The translations under genes were made by a program, and so were the position numbers. A DNA stretch of 64,000 nt from Acidobacteriota bacterium (lineage in GTDB: Bacteria > Acidobacteriota > Terriglobia > Terriglobales > Acidobacteriaceae). The notes below the pieces were generated by a model. It saw nothing but the letters and a program-made list of their open reading frames with translations, was not told where the DNA came from and did not search any database. Where the stretch lies: contig JAJZGF010000004.1 in the NCBI GenBank assembly GCA_021805025.1, positions 1 to 64,000 of the forward strand. The letters are read 5' to 3'. Each line of letters begins with the position of its first letter. The stretch's first letter is position 1. Below, in pieces: positions 1 to 9,405 of this stretch.

Positions 1-1
1 G

Positions 2-109
2 CTCACATCGCTTGGATACGGCCTTCTTGGCTCCATCCTCCTCGATTACCGCACCGGAAATGCGGACGCATATGGCTCTCCGGATACCCTCGCCGCAACA
101 GGACCATAG
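2..109 (+). CDS. 3' end of an unrecognised, probably membrane-associated protein (partial)
   Basis: The frame is open from the window edge to a TAG at 107-109 and gives 35 residues, beginning with a short hydrophobic stretch (LTSLGYGLLGSILLDY) and ending polar. It could be the tail of a gene that starts outside the window. It is too short to assign, and chance openness cannot be excluded. Confidence 0.3.
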   Translation, partial: LTSLGYGLLGSILLDYRTGNADAYGSPDTLAATGP

Positions 110-228
110 ATCGTAAACAGGCTCTAACTGCACGACAAAGAATGCCCGTCCGCGCGCTGGCAGAAACCTTCCCACAAACGGGTTATTGCTTATAACTACT
201 TAGTGTCGTTCGATCTATGAAGTCTTGA

Positions 229-792
229 CTGGCAAGAAACCAAACGGCCAAAATCTCGAAAAGATGCAAGATTTTCTTCCTGCTTGGGGCCGGATTCTTG
301 TTGATGGAAACTCCGCTCGTAAGCCGCCTTGCCTTGTACTTCGGCACAACTTGGATCGTCAATAGCATCGCACTCACAGGAATTCTCACGGTCCTGCTTT
401 TCGCTAACATCTATGTCAGCTTCTACACGCCGTCCAAGCTGGCGCCTTATTACTGGCTCCTCTGCGCTTCTCTTCTGCTCAACTATCTTGTACCCTGGCA
501 CAGAATTCCTGGATCGGGCACGATGGTTGGAATTATCATCTGTGTTGCCTACTGTGTGCCGATCTTCTTCGCAGGAGTCATTTTTGCCGAAAGCTTCAGA
601 CGATTCAAGGGTAGCAGCGCTGCATTTGGCGCCAACATGCTGGGCGCTGTCGCGGGAGGACTCGCACAGAATCTTTCATTTCTTTTCGGCATGAAGGCAC
701 TGCTCCTGATCGCCGCCTTGCTTTACGCCAGCTCGGCGATTCTCCAGTGGAAGAAGCCGTTGCGCGTCATGCCTGCGTCTCTTACCTCATGA
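229..792 (+). pseudogene. C-terminal fragment of a polytopic membrane protein
   Basis: The frame is open from just after a TGA at 226-228 and encodes about six hydrophobic segments, with motifs GAGFLLMETPLV, FGTTWIVNS and FGANMLGAVAGG. This type of sequence is familiar from the membrane-embedded C-terminal half of large acidobacterial proteins, often annotated as spermidine-synthase-like; that link is from memory. The conserved GAGFLLME segment lies upstream of, or across, the only possible starts (TTG 298, ATG 304), so the N-terminal part is missing. I read it as a decayed remnant. A short expressed protein starting at 298 or 304 is possible but less likely. The stretch 110-228 upstream holds no gene I can see. 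Confidence 0.5.
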
Positions 793-880
793 AATGGCGC
801 CGGATGCGAGACGAACAACCCCGGTGCAGTCATCATGAGTGGCCTCCTGGCTTAAATCGAACCTTGCGGAGTATAGAACC

Positions 881-2206
881 TTGAACAAGACGCTCCGGTT
901 TCTTCGATCGCATCAGTCCGATGTGTCCCTTGTAATGATGTTTGCCGTGGGCCTGATCGGCCTGTCCTCGCAAAATCAACTTCCGGTAATGCCCGGAGCC
1001 GAGATGTGGATCCTTGCAAAGAACCTTGCAACTCGGGGCGCCTTTGCCAATCCATTCAGCACGCTCGCGACTGGGCCGACTGCAAACAACCCTCCGCTAT
1101 ACCCTTTAATCCTTGCCGGCCTGATGAAGGTGTTTCGAGTGCCGGGGCTCATCTACATCGCATCAGTGCTGTGCGCCATCATCGCAAACGCCTTCACCGC
1201 GGCATTGTTGCCGCGTGTTTCAATAATTTCTTTCGGCGATTCAGTCCCCGGCGTTTTTGCAGCGCTGCTTTGGCTGGGCGCCATGCAATCCATCCCAGGC
1301 TGGGATACCAATTTTACAGTCGCGGGAATCCTTCTGTTTTGCATCCTCACTGCTCCCGGACCGCTGGCTGAGCGCAATACGATGCGTAGAGCCGTCCTGA
1401 GCGGTACGATCGCTGGCCTGCTTTTTCTCTTAAACCCGTCCTCCGTCTTGATTATCGTGCCATGGATTGGGTTTCTGCTCCTAAAGTCCGGCCGGAACCG
1501 ATCAACCGCAATCAAGCAGGCTGTACTGGTATTGGGTCTTCTGGCAGCCTTCGGAATGGGATGGGCGATTAGGAACTACTTCGCGTTGGGAGCACTTGTC
1601 ACCAGAACGAATCTTGGAATAGCTCTCTATGTCTCCAATAATGACTGCGCGCAATCCAGTCTGATTCGCAATGAACTGAACAACTGCTACCAGACACACC
1701 ACCCAAACGTGAGCCTTGCAGAGGTGGAAGAGTTACATCGGCTCGGCGAGATCCAATACGATCGTACGCGCACCGCGGACGCAGAGGCTTGGGTCAGATC
1801 ACACGGCGCTCGGTTCGCACACCTCACGCTGATCCGAATCAAAGAGTTTTGGTTTCCTGCGACGGAAAATATTCCCGCCACGATTCAATTCGCAAATGCT
1901 TTTAGCGTTCCCCACTACTCGCAGATCTGGGCCCATCAACAGAATCGCATTGCGCGCGTCATGTGGCTCATCACCGCGCTCTCGCTGCCGGGACTGATCC
2001 TGATGGCAAGGCGGCGCGAAGCTGTCACCCTTTATATCCTGGCGGTGTCGACTATCTATCCTCTGATGTACTACGTGGTCGTTTCGGATATGCGCTACAG
2101 GTATCCCATCCTGTGGTTATCCCTGCTGCCGGCCGGCTATCTCCTGCGGGAGATCGCAGAGGGCAGAGTTTTCAGCTTCTTCAGGTCCTCTTCGCCAGAG
2201 CAGTGA
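881..2206 (+). CDS. Polytopic membrane protein, GT39/ArnT-like glycosyltransferase
   Basis: About 441 residues with roughly ten hydrophobic segments. An acidic loop follows the first membrane helix (PGAEMWILAKNLATRG ... NNPPLYPLILA), the layout of GT-C glycosyltransferases of the dolichyl-phosphate-mannose mannosyltransferase/ArnT kind, which transfer sugars from polyprenyl-phosphate carriers on the outer face of the inner membrane. A large soluble loop lies at about residues 210-310. I chose TTG 881 because GGAG at 868-871 sits 9 nt upstream; the frame also allows GTG 839, directly after an in-frame TGA, but without a ribosome-binding site. Family membership is inferred from topology and the first loop, so donor and acceptor are unknown. 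It stands alone, convergent with acs. Confidence 0.6.
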   Translation: MNKTLRFLRSHQSDVSLVMMFAVGLIGLSSQNQLPVMPGAEMWILAKNLATRGAFANPFSTLATGPTANNPPLYPLILAGLMKVFRVPGLIYIASVLCAIIANAFTAALLPRVSIISFGDSVPGVFAALLWLGAMQSIPGWDTNFTVAGILLFCILTAPGPLAERNTMRRAVLSGTIAGLLFLLNPSSVLIIVPWIGFLLLKSGRNRSTAIKQAVLVLGLLAAFGMGWAIRNYFALGALVTRTNLGIALYVSNNDCAQSSLIRNELNNCYQTHHPNVSLAEVEELHRLGEIQYDRTRTADAEAWVRSHGARFAHLTLIRIKEFWFPATENIPATIQFANAFSVPHYSQIWAHQQNRIARVMWLITALSLPGLILMARRREAVTLYILAVSTIYPLMYYVVVSDMRYRYPILWLSLLPAGYLLREIAEGRVFSFFRSSSPEQ

Positions 2207-2328
2207 TGCTGAGCCAGGCCACCCGCTCGCTCTTCGCGTGATAGCGCCGGTTGTCCCGCTGAACTAGTGGAAACGAACCTGCACCTCTGCCAGGCTGAAC
2301 GGGCTAGCCAACGGTGCAGCTCATTTCA

Positions 2329-4323
2329 CTATCCCTCATCCGCCTCCCGCAACTTGGCAATGACGGTGAAGTCTTCAAGCGTGGTGGTATCTCCCCTTAT
2401 TTCGCCGTGGGTTGCCAAGTCCCGCAGCAGCCGACGCATTATTTTTCCGCTTCGTGTCTTGGGCAAACCATCCGTAAAGCGGATGTCATCCGGCCGTGCC
2501 AATGCGCCGATTTCCTTGGTGACCCACTTACGCAATTCATCTTTAAGCGCGTCGGTTGGCTGGTTTCCACTTTCCAGCGTGACAAAAGCGGCGATGGCTT
2601 GTCCCTTTAGATCGTCCGGGCGCCCCACAACGGCTGCTTCCGCGACCTTCGGATGAGCGACCAGCGCCGACTCAACCTCCATGGTTCCAAGCCTGTGCCC
2701 ACTCACATTGATCACGTCATCCACGCGACCCATCAGCCAGAAATAGCCGTCCGCATCCCGGCGCGCTCCGTCTCCGGTAAAGTAGCAGCCCGGCACGTCG
2801 CTCCAGTATGTCTGCCGAAAGCGCTCAGGATCTCCATAGACCGTACGCGCCATCGACGGCCACGGCTTGCGCACCACAAGCAGACCACCGCTTCCGGCGG
2901 GCACCGGCTCGCCCGAGTGCGTCACCACATCTGCGTCAATACCGAAGAATGGCCGGGTCGCAGAGCCTGGCTTGGTGGCCACAGCGCCCGGAACCGGCGC
3001 AATCATGATGGCTCCAGTCTCCGTTTGCCACCATGTATCGACAACGGGACAGCGATTGTGGCCGATCTTCTCGCGATACCACATCCACGCTTCCGGATTG
3101 ATCGGCTCCCCAACCGTACCCAGCAGGCGCAGTGAGTCAAGCTTGTGCTTTTCTACATGCTCGTCGCCCCATTTGATGCAGGCTCGAATGGCTGTGGGCG
3201 CGGTGTAGAACACGGTCACCTTATGGTCATCCACAATCTTCCATAAACGCGAGAAATCCGGCCAGTTCGGCGCTCCTTCGTACATCAGCACAGTGGCGCC
3301 GTTTTGCAGAGGCCCGTAAACAACATAGGAGTGCCCTGTCACCCATCCGATATCCGCCGTGCACCAGTACACGTCATCCTCGTGCAAATCAAACACGTAC
3401 TTGGTGGTCAGGTAGGTTTGCACCGCGTAGCCGCCGGTGGTATGCACCAACCCTTTTGGCTTGCCGGTGGTGCCTGAGGTATAGAGGATATAGAGAGGAT
3501 CCTCGGAATCGAGCCACTCCGCCGGGCATTCCTGCGCCGCGTGTTCCACTAATTCGTGCCACCAGTGGTCACGGCCTGATTGCATCTGCACCGCGCAGCC
3601 GGTCCTTCGCAGCACGACGACGTGCTTCACCGTACGGCAAACCTGCATCGCCTCATCCACAGTCCTCTTCAAGGGCACTTCATTGCCACGACGATAGCTT
3701 GAGTCCTGCGTCAGAATCGCGATGCATCCGGCATCATTCACGCGATCTGCAATTGCCGCAGCAGCGAATCCGCCGAAGATGACCGAGTGAATCGCGCCGA
3801 TGCGGGCGCAGGCGAGCAGCGCAATGGCCAACTCGGGAGTCATACCCATATAGATGGCGACGCGGTCTCCCTTCTGAATACCCAGAGACTTCAAAGCACT
3901 CGCAACCTTCTGCACCTCTGCTAGTAACTCCGCGTAAGTCAGGCGTCTTACTTCACCCGGCTCACCTTCCCAGATCAGTGCAAGCTTGTCGCGATTTGGA
4001 CCGTCAACATGGCGATCCAGACAGTTATAACTTAGATTGATCTTGCCGCCCACGAACCACTTGGCCCATGGCAGATCCCATTCAAGGACCCTATCCCAGG
4101 TCTTAAACCAGTGCAGTTCCCTTGCTGCGCCTGCCCAGAAGGCTTCCGGATCCTGGATGGATTTCCTGTAGAGTTCCTCGTACTGTTCCAGACTTTGGAT
4201 ATGCGCCCGCTCGCGGAACTCCTGTGGCGGCGGGAAGAGACGATTTTCGCGCAAAACAGAATCGAGATCCTGTTGATGCGAACCTGCAGCAGAAGAGCCG
4301 GAGGATGGTCGCGTGGAAGACAT
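2329..4323 (-). CDS. acs: Acetyl-CoA synthetase (AMP-forming)
   Basis: Makes acetyl-CoA from acetate, CoA and ATP via acetyl-adenylate, the main cytosolic route for acetate assimilation. The 664-residue product has the usual Acs length. It shows the ANL-superfamily signature [15 protein letters not shown], the WWQTETG motif, the hinge and adenylate-binding region ([16 protein letters not shown]), and the C-terminal [10 protein letters not shown], whose lysine after SG is the residue acetylated in this family. The N-terminal DLHWFKTW-type region is complete. I chose ATG 4323, which has AGGA a few bases upstream; the frame stays open to 4413 but that extension is Arg-rich and not conserved. The gene is monocistronic. 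Confidence 0.95.
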   Translation of the reverse strand: MSSTRPSSGSSAAGSHQQDLDSVLRENRLFPPPQEFRERAHIQSLEQYEELYRKSIQDPEAFWAGAARELHWFKTWDRVLEWDLPWAKWFVGGKINLSYNCLDRHVDGPNRDKLALIWEGEPGEVRRLTYAELLAEVQKVASALKSLGIQKGDRVAIYMGMTPELAIALLACARIGAIHSVIFGGFAAAAIADRVNDAGCIAILTQDSSYRRGNEVPLKRTVDEAMQVCRTVKHVVVLRRTGCAVQMQSGRDHWWHELVEHAAQECPAEWLDSEDPLYILYTSGTTGKPKGLVHTTGGYAVQTYLTTKYVFDLHEDDVYWCTADIGWVTGHSYVVYGPLQNGATVLMYEGAPNWPDFSRLWKIVDDHKVTVFYTAPTAIRACIKWGDEHVEKHKLDSLRLLGTVGEPINPEAWMWYREKIGHNRCPVVDTWWQTETGAIMIAPVPGAVATKPGSATRPFFGIDADVVTHSGEPVPAGSGGLLVVRKPWPSMARTVYGDPERFRQTYWSDVPGCYFTGDGARRDADGYFWLMGRVDDVINVSGHRLGTMEVESALVAHPKVAEAAVVGRPDDLKGQAIAAFVTLESGNQPTDALKDELRKWVTKEIGALARPDDIRFTDGLPKTRSGKIMRRLLRDLATHGEIRGDTTTLEDFTVIAKLREADEG

Positions 4324-4597
4324 CGGGGGATCCTTTTGAGAATTGAGTCCACGCAAGCCGCTTTGAAAGACCTCGGCAGCATCTCTCCGCCGCGCGTTGC
4401 GTCTCGGTGACACTCTACTGGCATAGACGTCAGGGAAGCAAGTAATGGATCAGGGATGCGAAAGGCGCAATAGAGTATGGCTGCTCGCTACTGTCGACAA
4501 CTCCCGGAACCGGCCTCTGACATTGGATTTTGCCTGCGTCCCCGCACGACTTTCAGGGCACGGGACAGACATGGCATCCTCTGCGGGAACAGAATGT

Positions 4598-5830
4598 CTA
4601 CACCTCATGCGGCCGCAGATCGCGATCGCGCACTCCCAGCAAATAGAGGAGCCCGTCCAGACCCAGGCAGGAAATGGACTGGTCGGCACTTTGCCGCACC
4701 AGAGGCTTGGCGCGGTACGCAATTCCCATGCCGGCCAGGTTCAGCATGGGAATATCGTTGGCTCCATCCCCGACGGCTACAACCTGTTCCAGCGAGATAC
4801 CTTCCCGCTCGGCGATCTCCGCCAGCAACGCAGCCTTTCGCGCTCCATTGATGATGGGGGGAATGACACGGCCGGTGACGACGCCATCCTGAATCTCCAA
4901 CTCGTTGGAATGGACATCATCGATGCCCAGACGCTGCTGCAGGGATCGGGCAAAGAAATTGAAGCCGCCGGAGAGAATGGCCGTCTTGTAACCCAGCAGC
5001 TTGAGCGTTCGAATCAACCGCTCGGCCCCGTCGGCCAATGGAATGGTGTGCAGGAGGCTATGCACCCTCTCCGCGGGCAGCCCTTTCAGCAGCCCCACGC
5101 GGCGCGTGAAGCTCTCATCAAACTTGAGCTCGCCACGCATGGCTGCCTCTGTGATGCGCGCAACCTCCTCACCGACCCCGGCCATCCTGGCCAACTCGTC
5201 GATCACCTCGCCCTGGATCAGCGTCGAATCCATGTCGAACACGAAGAGCCTGCGATTCCTGCGAAAGATGCTCTCTCGTTGAAAGGCGACATCAATCGAC
5301 AACTCCTGTGCAGTGCGCAGGAATTCGACGCGCATGTCTGCCTCCCGCGCACCGTCGCCGCAAACTGCCAGTTCAACGCATGCGTTCAATGGGACATCTC
5401 CTGGAGAGAGCTGCCGGGACAGACGATCGATCCGCTCGATATTCATCTCATGTGTGGAAATAATGGCGCTCACGCGCGCCAGTTGTTCAGCGGTGATAGC
5501 GCGACCCAGAAGAGTGATGATGAAGTGCTGCTGTCCCAACCCATGCAACCAGTGCTGCAATGCATTCTGCGCCACGGGTCGAAAACGCACATGCAAGTCC
5601 AACTGCGCCGCGCAGTTCTGAAGAGCTGTTTTGAGCCGGTTAAAGTCAAAGCCCGCCGGTAACTCCACAAGGATTCCGAGAGCAAGATTCTCATGGACGA
5701 CGGCCTGCCCGATATCCAAGACAGCGACCTCATGGCCGGCCAGGATGCTCGTCAGTTTTGCGGTAAGACCTGGCCTGTCCGGCCCGGAGAAATGAAGAAG
5801 AACCGCCTTGCTTCCTGCTGCTGATGTCAT
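4598..5830 (-). CDS. serB: Phosphoserine phosphatase with tandem ACT region
   Basis: Last step of serine biosynthesis: hydrolysis of phosphoserine. The 410-residue protein has an N-terminal pair of ACT-like regulatory domains (about residues 8-85 and 100-180) followed by a HAD hydrolase domain. The nucleophile motif is DMDSTL (Asp199 and Asp201), then GEVIDELA, the SGGFNFF loop and the motif IV sequence GDGANDIPML. The two-ACT arrangement matches the long SerB type known from mycobacteria, where the ACT part binds serine. The gap to acs (4324-4597) holds no gene. Confidence 0.93.
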   Translation of the reverse strand: MTSAAGSKAVLLHFSGPDRPGLTAKLTSILAGHEVAVLDIGQAVVHENLALGILVELPAGFDFNRLKTALQNCAAQLDLHVRFRPVAQNALQHWLHGLGQQHFIITLLGRAITAEQLARVSAIISTHEMNIERIDRLSRQLSPGDVPLNACVELAVCGDGAREADMRVEFLRTAQELSIDVAFQRESIFRRNRRLFVFDMDSTLIQGEVIDELARMAGVGEEVARITEAAMRGELKFDESFTRRVGLLKGLPAERVHSLLHTIPLADGAERLIRTLKLLGYKTAILSGGFNFFARSLQQRLGIDDVHSNELEIQDGVVTGRVIPPIINGARKAALLAEIAEREGISLEQVVAVGDGANDIPMLNLAGMGIAYRAKPLVRQSADQSISCLGLDGLLYLLGVRDRDLRPHEV

Positions 5831-5932
5831 GTCTGCATCTCACTATACCGGACTGAATTGATTCCGGTGCGCAGTTGCCCGCTCCCCGTGCATTGCTTTG
5901 AGTTGCACAATGATTCGACAACGGACGAGGAG

Positions 5933-8083
5933 CTAACGGACAGCGGCAGCACCGGCCTGCCGATCCGATGCAGCTTCCATCAACACGCGCGCCACCTCGC
6001 GAACATTCGGTTCCAGCAGCATATTCAGGTGATTCGCGGGTACATCGCGGATCTCCAGCTTCCCGCGCACAATTCCGCTCCAGCCAAGGGTAGGATCTTC
6101 CGCTTCGCTCAGGCTCACGACGCCCTCGTAGCCGCGGTTCATGGCCCGCAGCAGCATGATGTCCCCCGCATACGGCATGAAAGGGTGGCCTGCGAGCGCA
6201 CTCAGGTGGGCGGCTTCAATCTGCGCGTAACGAAGATTGGCCGGTAGAGAAGCGCCGCGCTTTCTGTAGCGCGAAGCCATCACCAATTGCGCCTGGTGAA
6301 CAATCTTCTTCGTCCAGTAAAGACGCTTCAATCGTGCCTTCCGCGACACATAGGCAACGCCTTGCCGGCGAAGATTCCCGGCAAGCGTTGCAGCCTGGGC
6401 CTGGGCGGCAACGTGCCGCGTGCTTCCGGGAAGCGAAGCATCCATGACCGCGACCAGAGCCGGCGGCACACCCTGGGCGGCGAGCTCGCGCGCCATCTCC
6501 AGTGCTACCAGACCTCCGTATGACAATCCGCCGATCAGGTAAGGGCCATGCGGCAGGAAGGTCCGTAATTCCTTCACAAATGCCGCGGCCATCTCTGCCA
6601 ATGTGGCACTGCTGCGATCTTCATGGGCCGCCAGGAATGGACGAAATCCATACACAGGCTGATCATTTCCAAGCGCACTCGCGAGTGGCTCGTAGAAGAG
6701 CACTTCCCCGCCAACCGCATGTACAAAGAACATCGGAATGCGCGACCCATTCGCCTGAATCGGTATCAGGTAGGACCACTTCTTCTGTTCAGTGCCGGAA
6801 GGCTGGGCCGACTTCTGGATCAGTGCTGCCAATTGGCGCACAGTGCGGGCCTCAAACAAGGTCGCCAACTCCAGATCCACTCCGTACATGTTCTTGATCT
6901 TGGCAAACAGGCGAATTCCAACCAGCGAATGACCGCCCAGTGCAAAAAAGTCGTCGTCCGGCTCTGCCTGCTCCACGCCAAGAAGCTCCTGAAACCAGCC
7001 GGCGAGTGTGCCTTCGATGCTTGAATCTGCGCCCTGTGCACCGGCAGCGTGCTTCGGAGACGGAGCCTGCTCTGCGTCCGGAATCGCCGCTCGCTCGGGG
7101 AGCACGTCCAGCGCACCAGGCGAGTCGCTCTGCAGGATGCGTGCCAGCAAGCGCACTCCATCCGCCGGCTTGATGCCGATTTCTCCCGTGGTGGCAAGAA
7201 GGTCCGCGGGACCCCTCTGCTCACTTGCCTGATTCCAATCCGTCTCCCACGCAGCCCGTGCGGCATTCTCAATACGACGCATGGCAAAGCTTTCAATCTC
7301 CGCAACCAGCCTTCCCTGCTCATCGCAAATCGTGATGTCAAACCGCTCAAATTCGCCGTGAACGATGTTCTCTTTTCGAGAGCGGATATGGCTGAAAACC
7401 TTGGCCGGCAAGTGTCGATACAGGCATATCTTCTTGTAGGAGACGGGGAAGTAGAGATCGCCTGAACCCTCATACCGATCCGTCAGGTAGAGGGAACAGC
7501 CCGTTGCCATATCCAGCAGTGCAGGATGCATGCGCAAGGCTGAGACTTCTTGCTCAAAAAGCGGGTCCAGCTGCAGTTCCGCCCATCCCTCAGAGCTGCC
7601 AATTCGGAGTCGCTTGAGCGATCGCCAGTGGCGGCCGAACTCGAAATACTCTTCCTGCTCGGTCCGGTGCTGCTCATCAAACACGAGTTCGCGCTGGTTG
7701 CATCGCGCGGCAATCGCCTGCATGTCAACGCGGGCCTCATCGCGCCGGATGCAGGGTGCAATACGACCGGTGCAGTGCTCTGTCCATTTCTGCCCGCTGG
7801 CAAGCACAGAGAACTCAAAGCCCCCGGCCTGGTGTTCAGCGTGTGCATCCTGCTTCAGTTGCACACGGATCTCCCTCGTCTCTGGGCCATCAAACGTGAG
7901 CGGCGCCAGGAAATACACATCCTGAAATTCCACCGGGCCTTTCATCGATCCCCGCGCGACGGCGCCGGCAACGAATTCAAGGTATCCCGTTCCCGGAATC
8001 AACGCCTTGCCGGATTTGAACCTGTGTTCGGCGACGAGAGACTGGCACAGATAACCTGAGCGGCTATCTCGGTCAAATGGACA
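5933..8083 (-). pseudogene. 5'-truncated polyketide synthase: DH-ACP-thioesterase remnant
   Basis: The frame is open from an in-frame TGA (8084-8086) to TAG 5933. It encodes a dehydratase (hot-dog) domain, a linker resembling the tail that normally follows a ketoreductase, an acyl-carrier domain with GGHSL (phosphopantetheine Ser359, counted from TTG 8002), and a type I thioesterase with GLSYGG (Ser494), Asp521 and His658. The dehydratase histidine lies in EHRFKSGKALIPG, encoded upstream of TTG 8002; its partner aspartate is in HPALLD (Asp164). No ATG, GTG or TTG precedes the histidine codon, and no ketosynthase, acyltransferase or ketoreductase is in the window. I infer that a multidomain synthase was deleted at its 5' side and probably internally. 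The remaining domains keep their catalytic residues, so decay looks recent or partial. Confidence 0.75.
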
Positions 8084-8409
8084 TCACGACGAACGGCATG
8101 TTCTGTATATCCAGGAAAATAAAGGAATTCATTGCGAGGGCAGCGCACTAACCAACCGAGCTGCGTCCCGAGGCTTCACCTGATTGGACAGATGTTGGGC
8201 CTGAATCATCAAACCTGCTCCTGGCTTCCTCGCAACCCCGGCTGTGCATCTTCGGTGGAGCTTGCACCAAGAAGGATGCATTGCGCTCGCACTTAAACCG
8301 AGCGCAAAAGAAATCAGCAGACTTTGGGGAGCGCGGGGCAGCCAAAATGCCCTGCAAATTCCTCGCCGAATGACTCTGCGAAAAACCTGGACCCGCCTCG
8401 AAGCGCGCC
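8084..8409. other. Intergenic stretch between iclR-family gene and polyketide synthase remnant
   Basis: This holds no convincing gene. Short frames on the minus strand show no family resemblance and no ribosome-binding site. It is presumably the scar of the event that removed the 5' part of the polyketide synthase, but no repeat or mobile-element end was seen. Confidence 0.5.
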
Positions 8410-9222
8410 TCAGCCCGTCCACGCTGCGCGGCTGTTGCGCGTGGTAGAAGTGAAGCCCATGTCATGGGCAATCCCACGGACGCAATGCAAAAGATGATTG
8501 GCGATCGCCGGAAGCTTTTGCGCGGTAACGCGGAAAGATGGACCGGAGACACTGACCGCTGCCACCGGCTGCTTCTGTGCATCCAGCAACGGGACCGCAA
8601 TGCACCGAAGGCCCTCCTCCAGTTCTTCATCGTCCACCGCATACCCGCGGCGGCGGGTCTTCTCAATCTCCGCGCGCAGCGCCTCAGGCGTGGCAATGGT
8701 ACGATGCGTGAACCGTTCAAACCGCGTGCGGCGAATGATGTCTGCAATGCGGTCTTCCGGAAGAAACGCTAGAATCGCCTTGCCCACTGAAGTGCAGTGC
8801 ACAGAGTTGCTGGACCCGATGCGCGTAATCATGCGCACGGAATGCGCTGGCTCTATCTTGTCGATGTAGATGACGCGAGCCTGCTCCAGAATGCAAAGGT
8901 GCGCGGTCTCCTCGGTCTCCGCAACAAGGCGGCGCAAATGAGGCTGCGCTCGCTCGCGGAGGTCATATTGCTCTATGGCGCGATTGCCGAAGTCAAAAAG
9001 TCGCAGGCCGAGACGAAACTTTCCGCTGCTGGTGCGCTCCACCATGTGATGCCGCTCGAGAACCATCAGAAACCGGTGTGCGGTGCTCTTGTGCAGTTGT
9101 AATGAAGATGCGACCTGGGCCAAGCCCAACGGTGTCTCACTCTCACCAAGCAGGTCAAGAACAGCAAAGGCCCTGTCAAGGGCTTGCACTTTGTAGATGC
9201 CTTGCGGAGCCGCGTCTCGCAT
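8410..9222 (-). CDS. IclR-family transcriptional regulator
   Basis: A 270-residue DNA-binding regulator. The N-terminal winged helix-turn-helix covers about residues 12-75 (LGLAQVASSLQLHKSTAHRF). The effector-binding domain (about 90-255) has the family signatures VHCTSVGKAILAFLP and a DEELEEGLRCIAVPL segment. IclR proteins usually control catabolic genes and themselves by binding a small acid. ATG 9222 has GGGGGA upstream. A short inverted repeat at 9261-9275 may be its own operator. The target is unknown; the neighbouring polyketide synthase remnant is a candidate by position only. Confidence 0.9.
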   Translation of the reverse strand: MRDAAPQGIYKVQALDRAFAVLDLLGESETPLGLAQVASSLQLHKSTAHRFLMVLERHHMVERTSSGKFRLGLRLFDFGNRAIEQYDLRERAQPHLRRLVAETEETAHLCILEQARVIYIDKIEPAHSVRMITRIGSSNSVHCTSVGKAILAFLPEDRIADIIRRTRFERFTHRTIATPEALRAEIEKTRRRGYAVDDEELEEGLRCIAVPLLDAQKQPVAAVSVSGPSFRVTAQKLPAIANHLLHCVRGIAHDMGFTSTTRNSRAAWTG

Positions 9223-9260
9223 TCTGGTCCCCCGTATTGCGTTCTAATTCAAAGACAGTC

Positions 9261-9275
9261 TCTCAAAATATGAGA
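9261..9275. promoter_or_regulatory. Candidate IclR autoregulatory operator
   Basis: Inverted repeat TCTCA-AAATA-TGAGA located 39 nt upstream of the iclR-family start codon. IclR regulators commonly bind palindromes of about this size near their own promoter. The assignment rests on symmetry and position only. Confidence 0.35.
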
Positions 9276-9405
9276 TGCCCGTCAAGCTTTGATACGATCG
9301 ATCACGGTATAAGACAGGCCGCTCTTCAAAAGCGGCTTCAACCAAGTCCTGGAATAGATTGCGCTGGTCCCTGGGTGCTGGTCGCGTCGGCACACCGGAT
9401 ACAAC

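Noticed and set aside
4445-5662. Long plus-strand open frame opposite serB
   Set aside because: It mirrors serB codon bias and shows no domain; serB has clear HAD motifs on the minus strand.
8084-8200. Minus-strand frame reading LYFPGYTEHAVRRD that might be the missing upstream part of the synthase
   Set aside because: It is under 60 codons, bounded by stops and unlike a KS, AT or DH sequence; a frameshift link could not be supported.
9318-9336. GCCGCT/AGCGGC hairpin downstream of iclR-family gene region
   Set aside because: A 6-bp stem without a T-run on the strand of either neighbour and not placed at a gene end that needs it.
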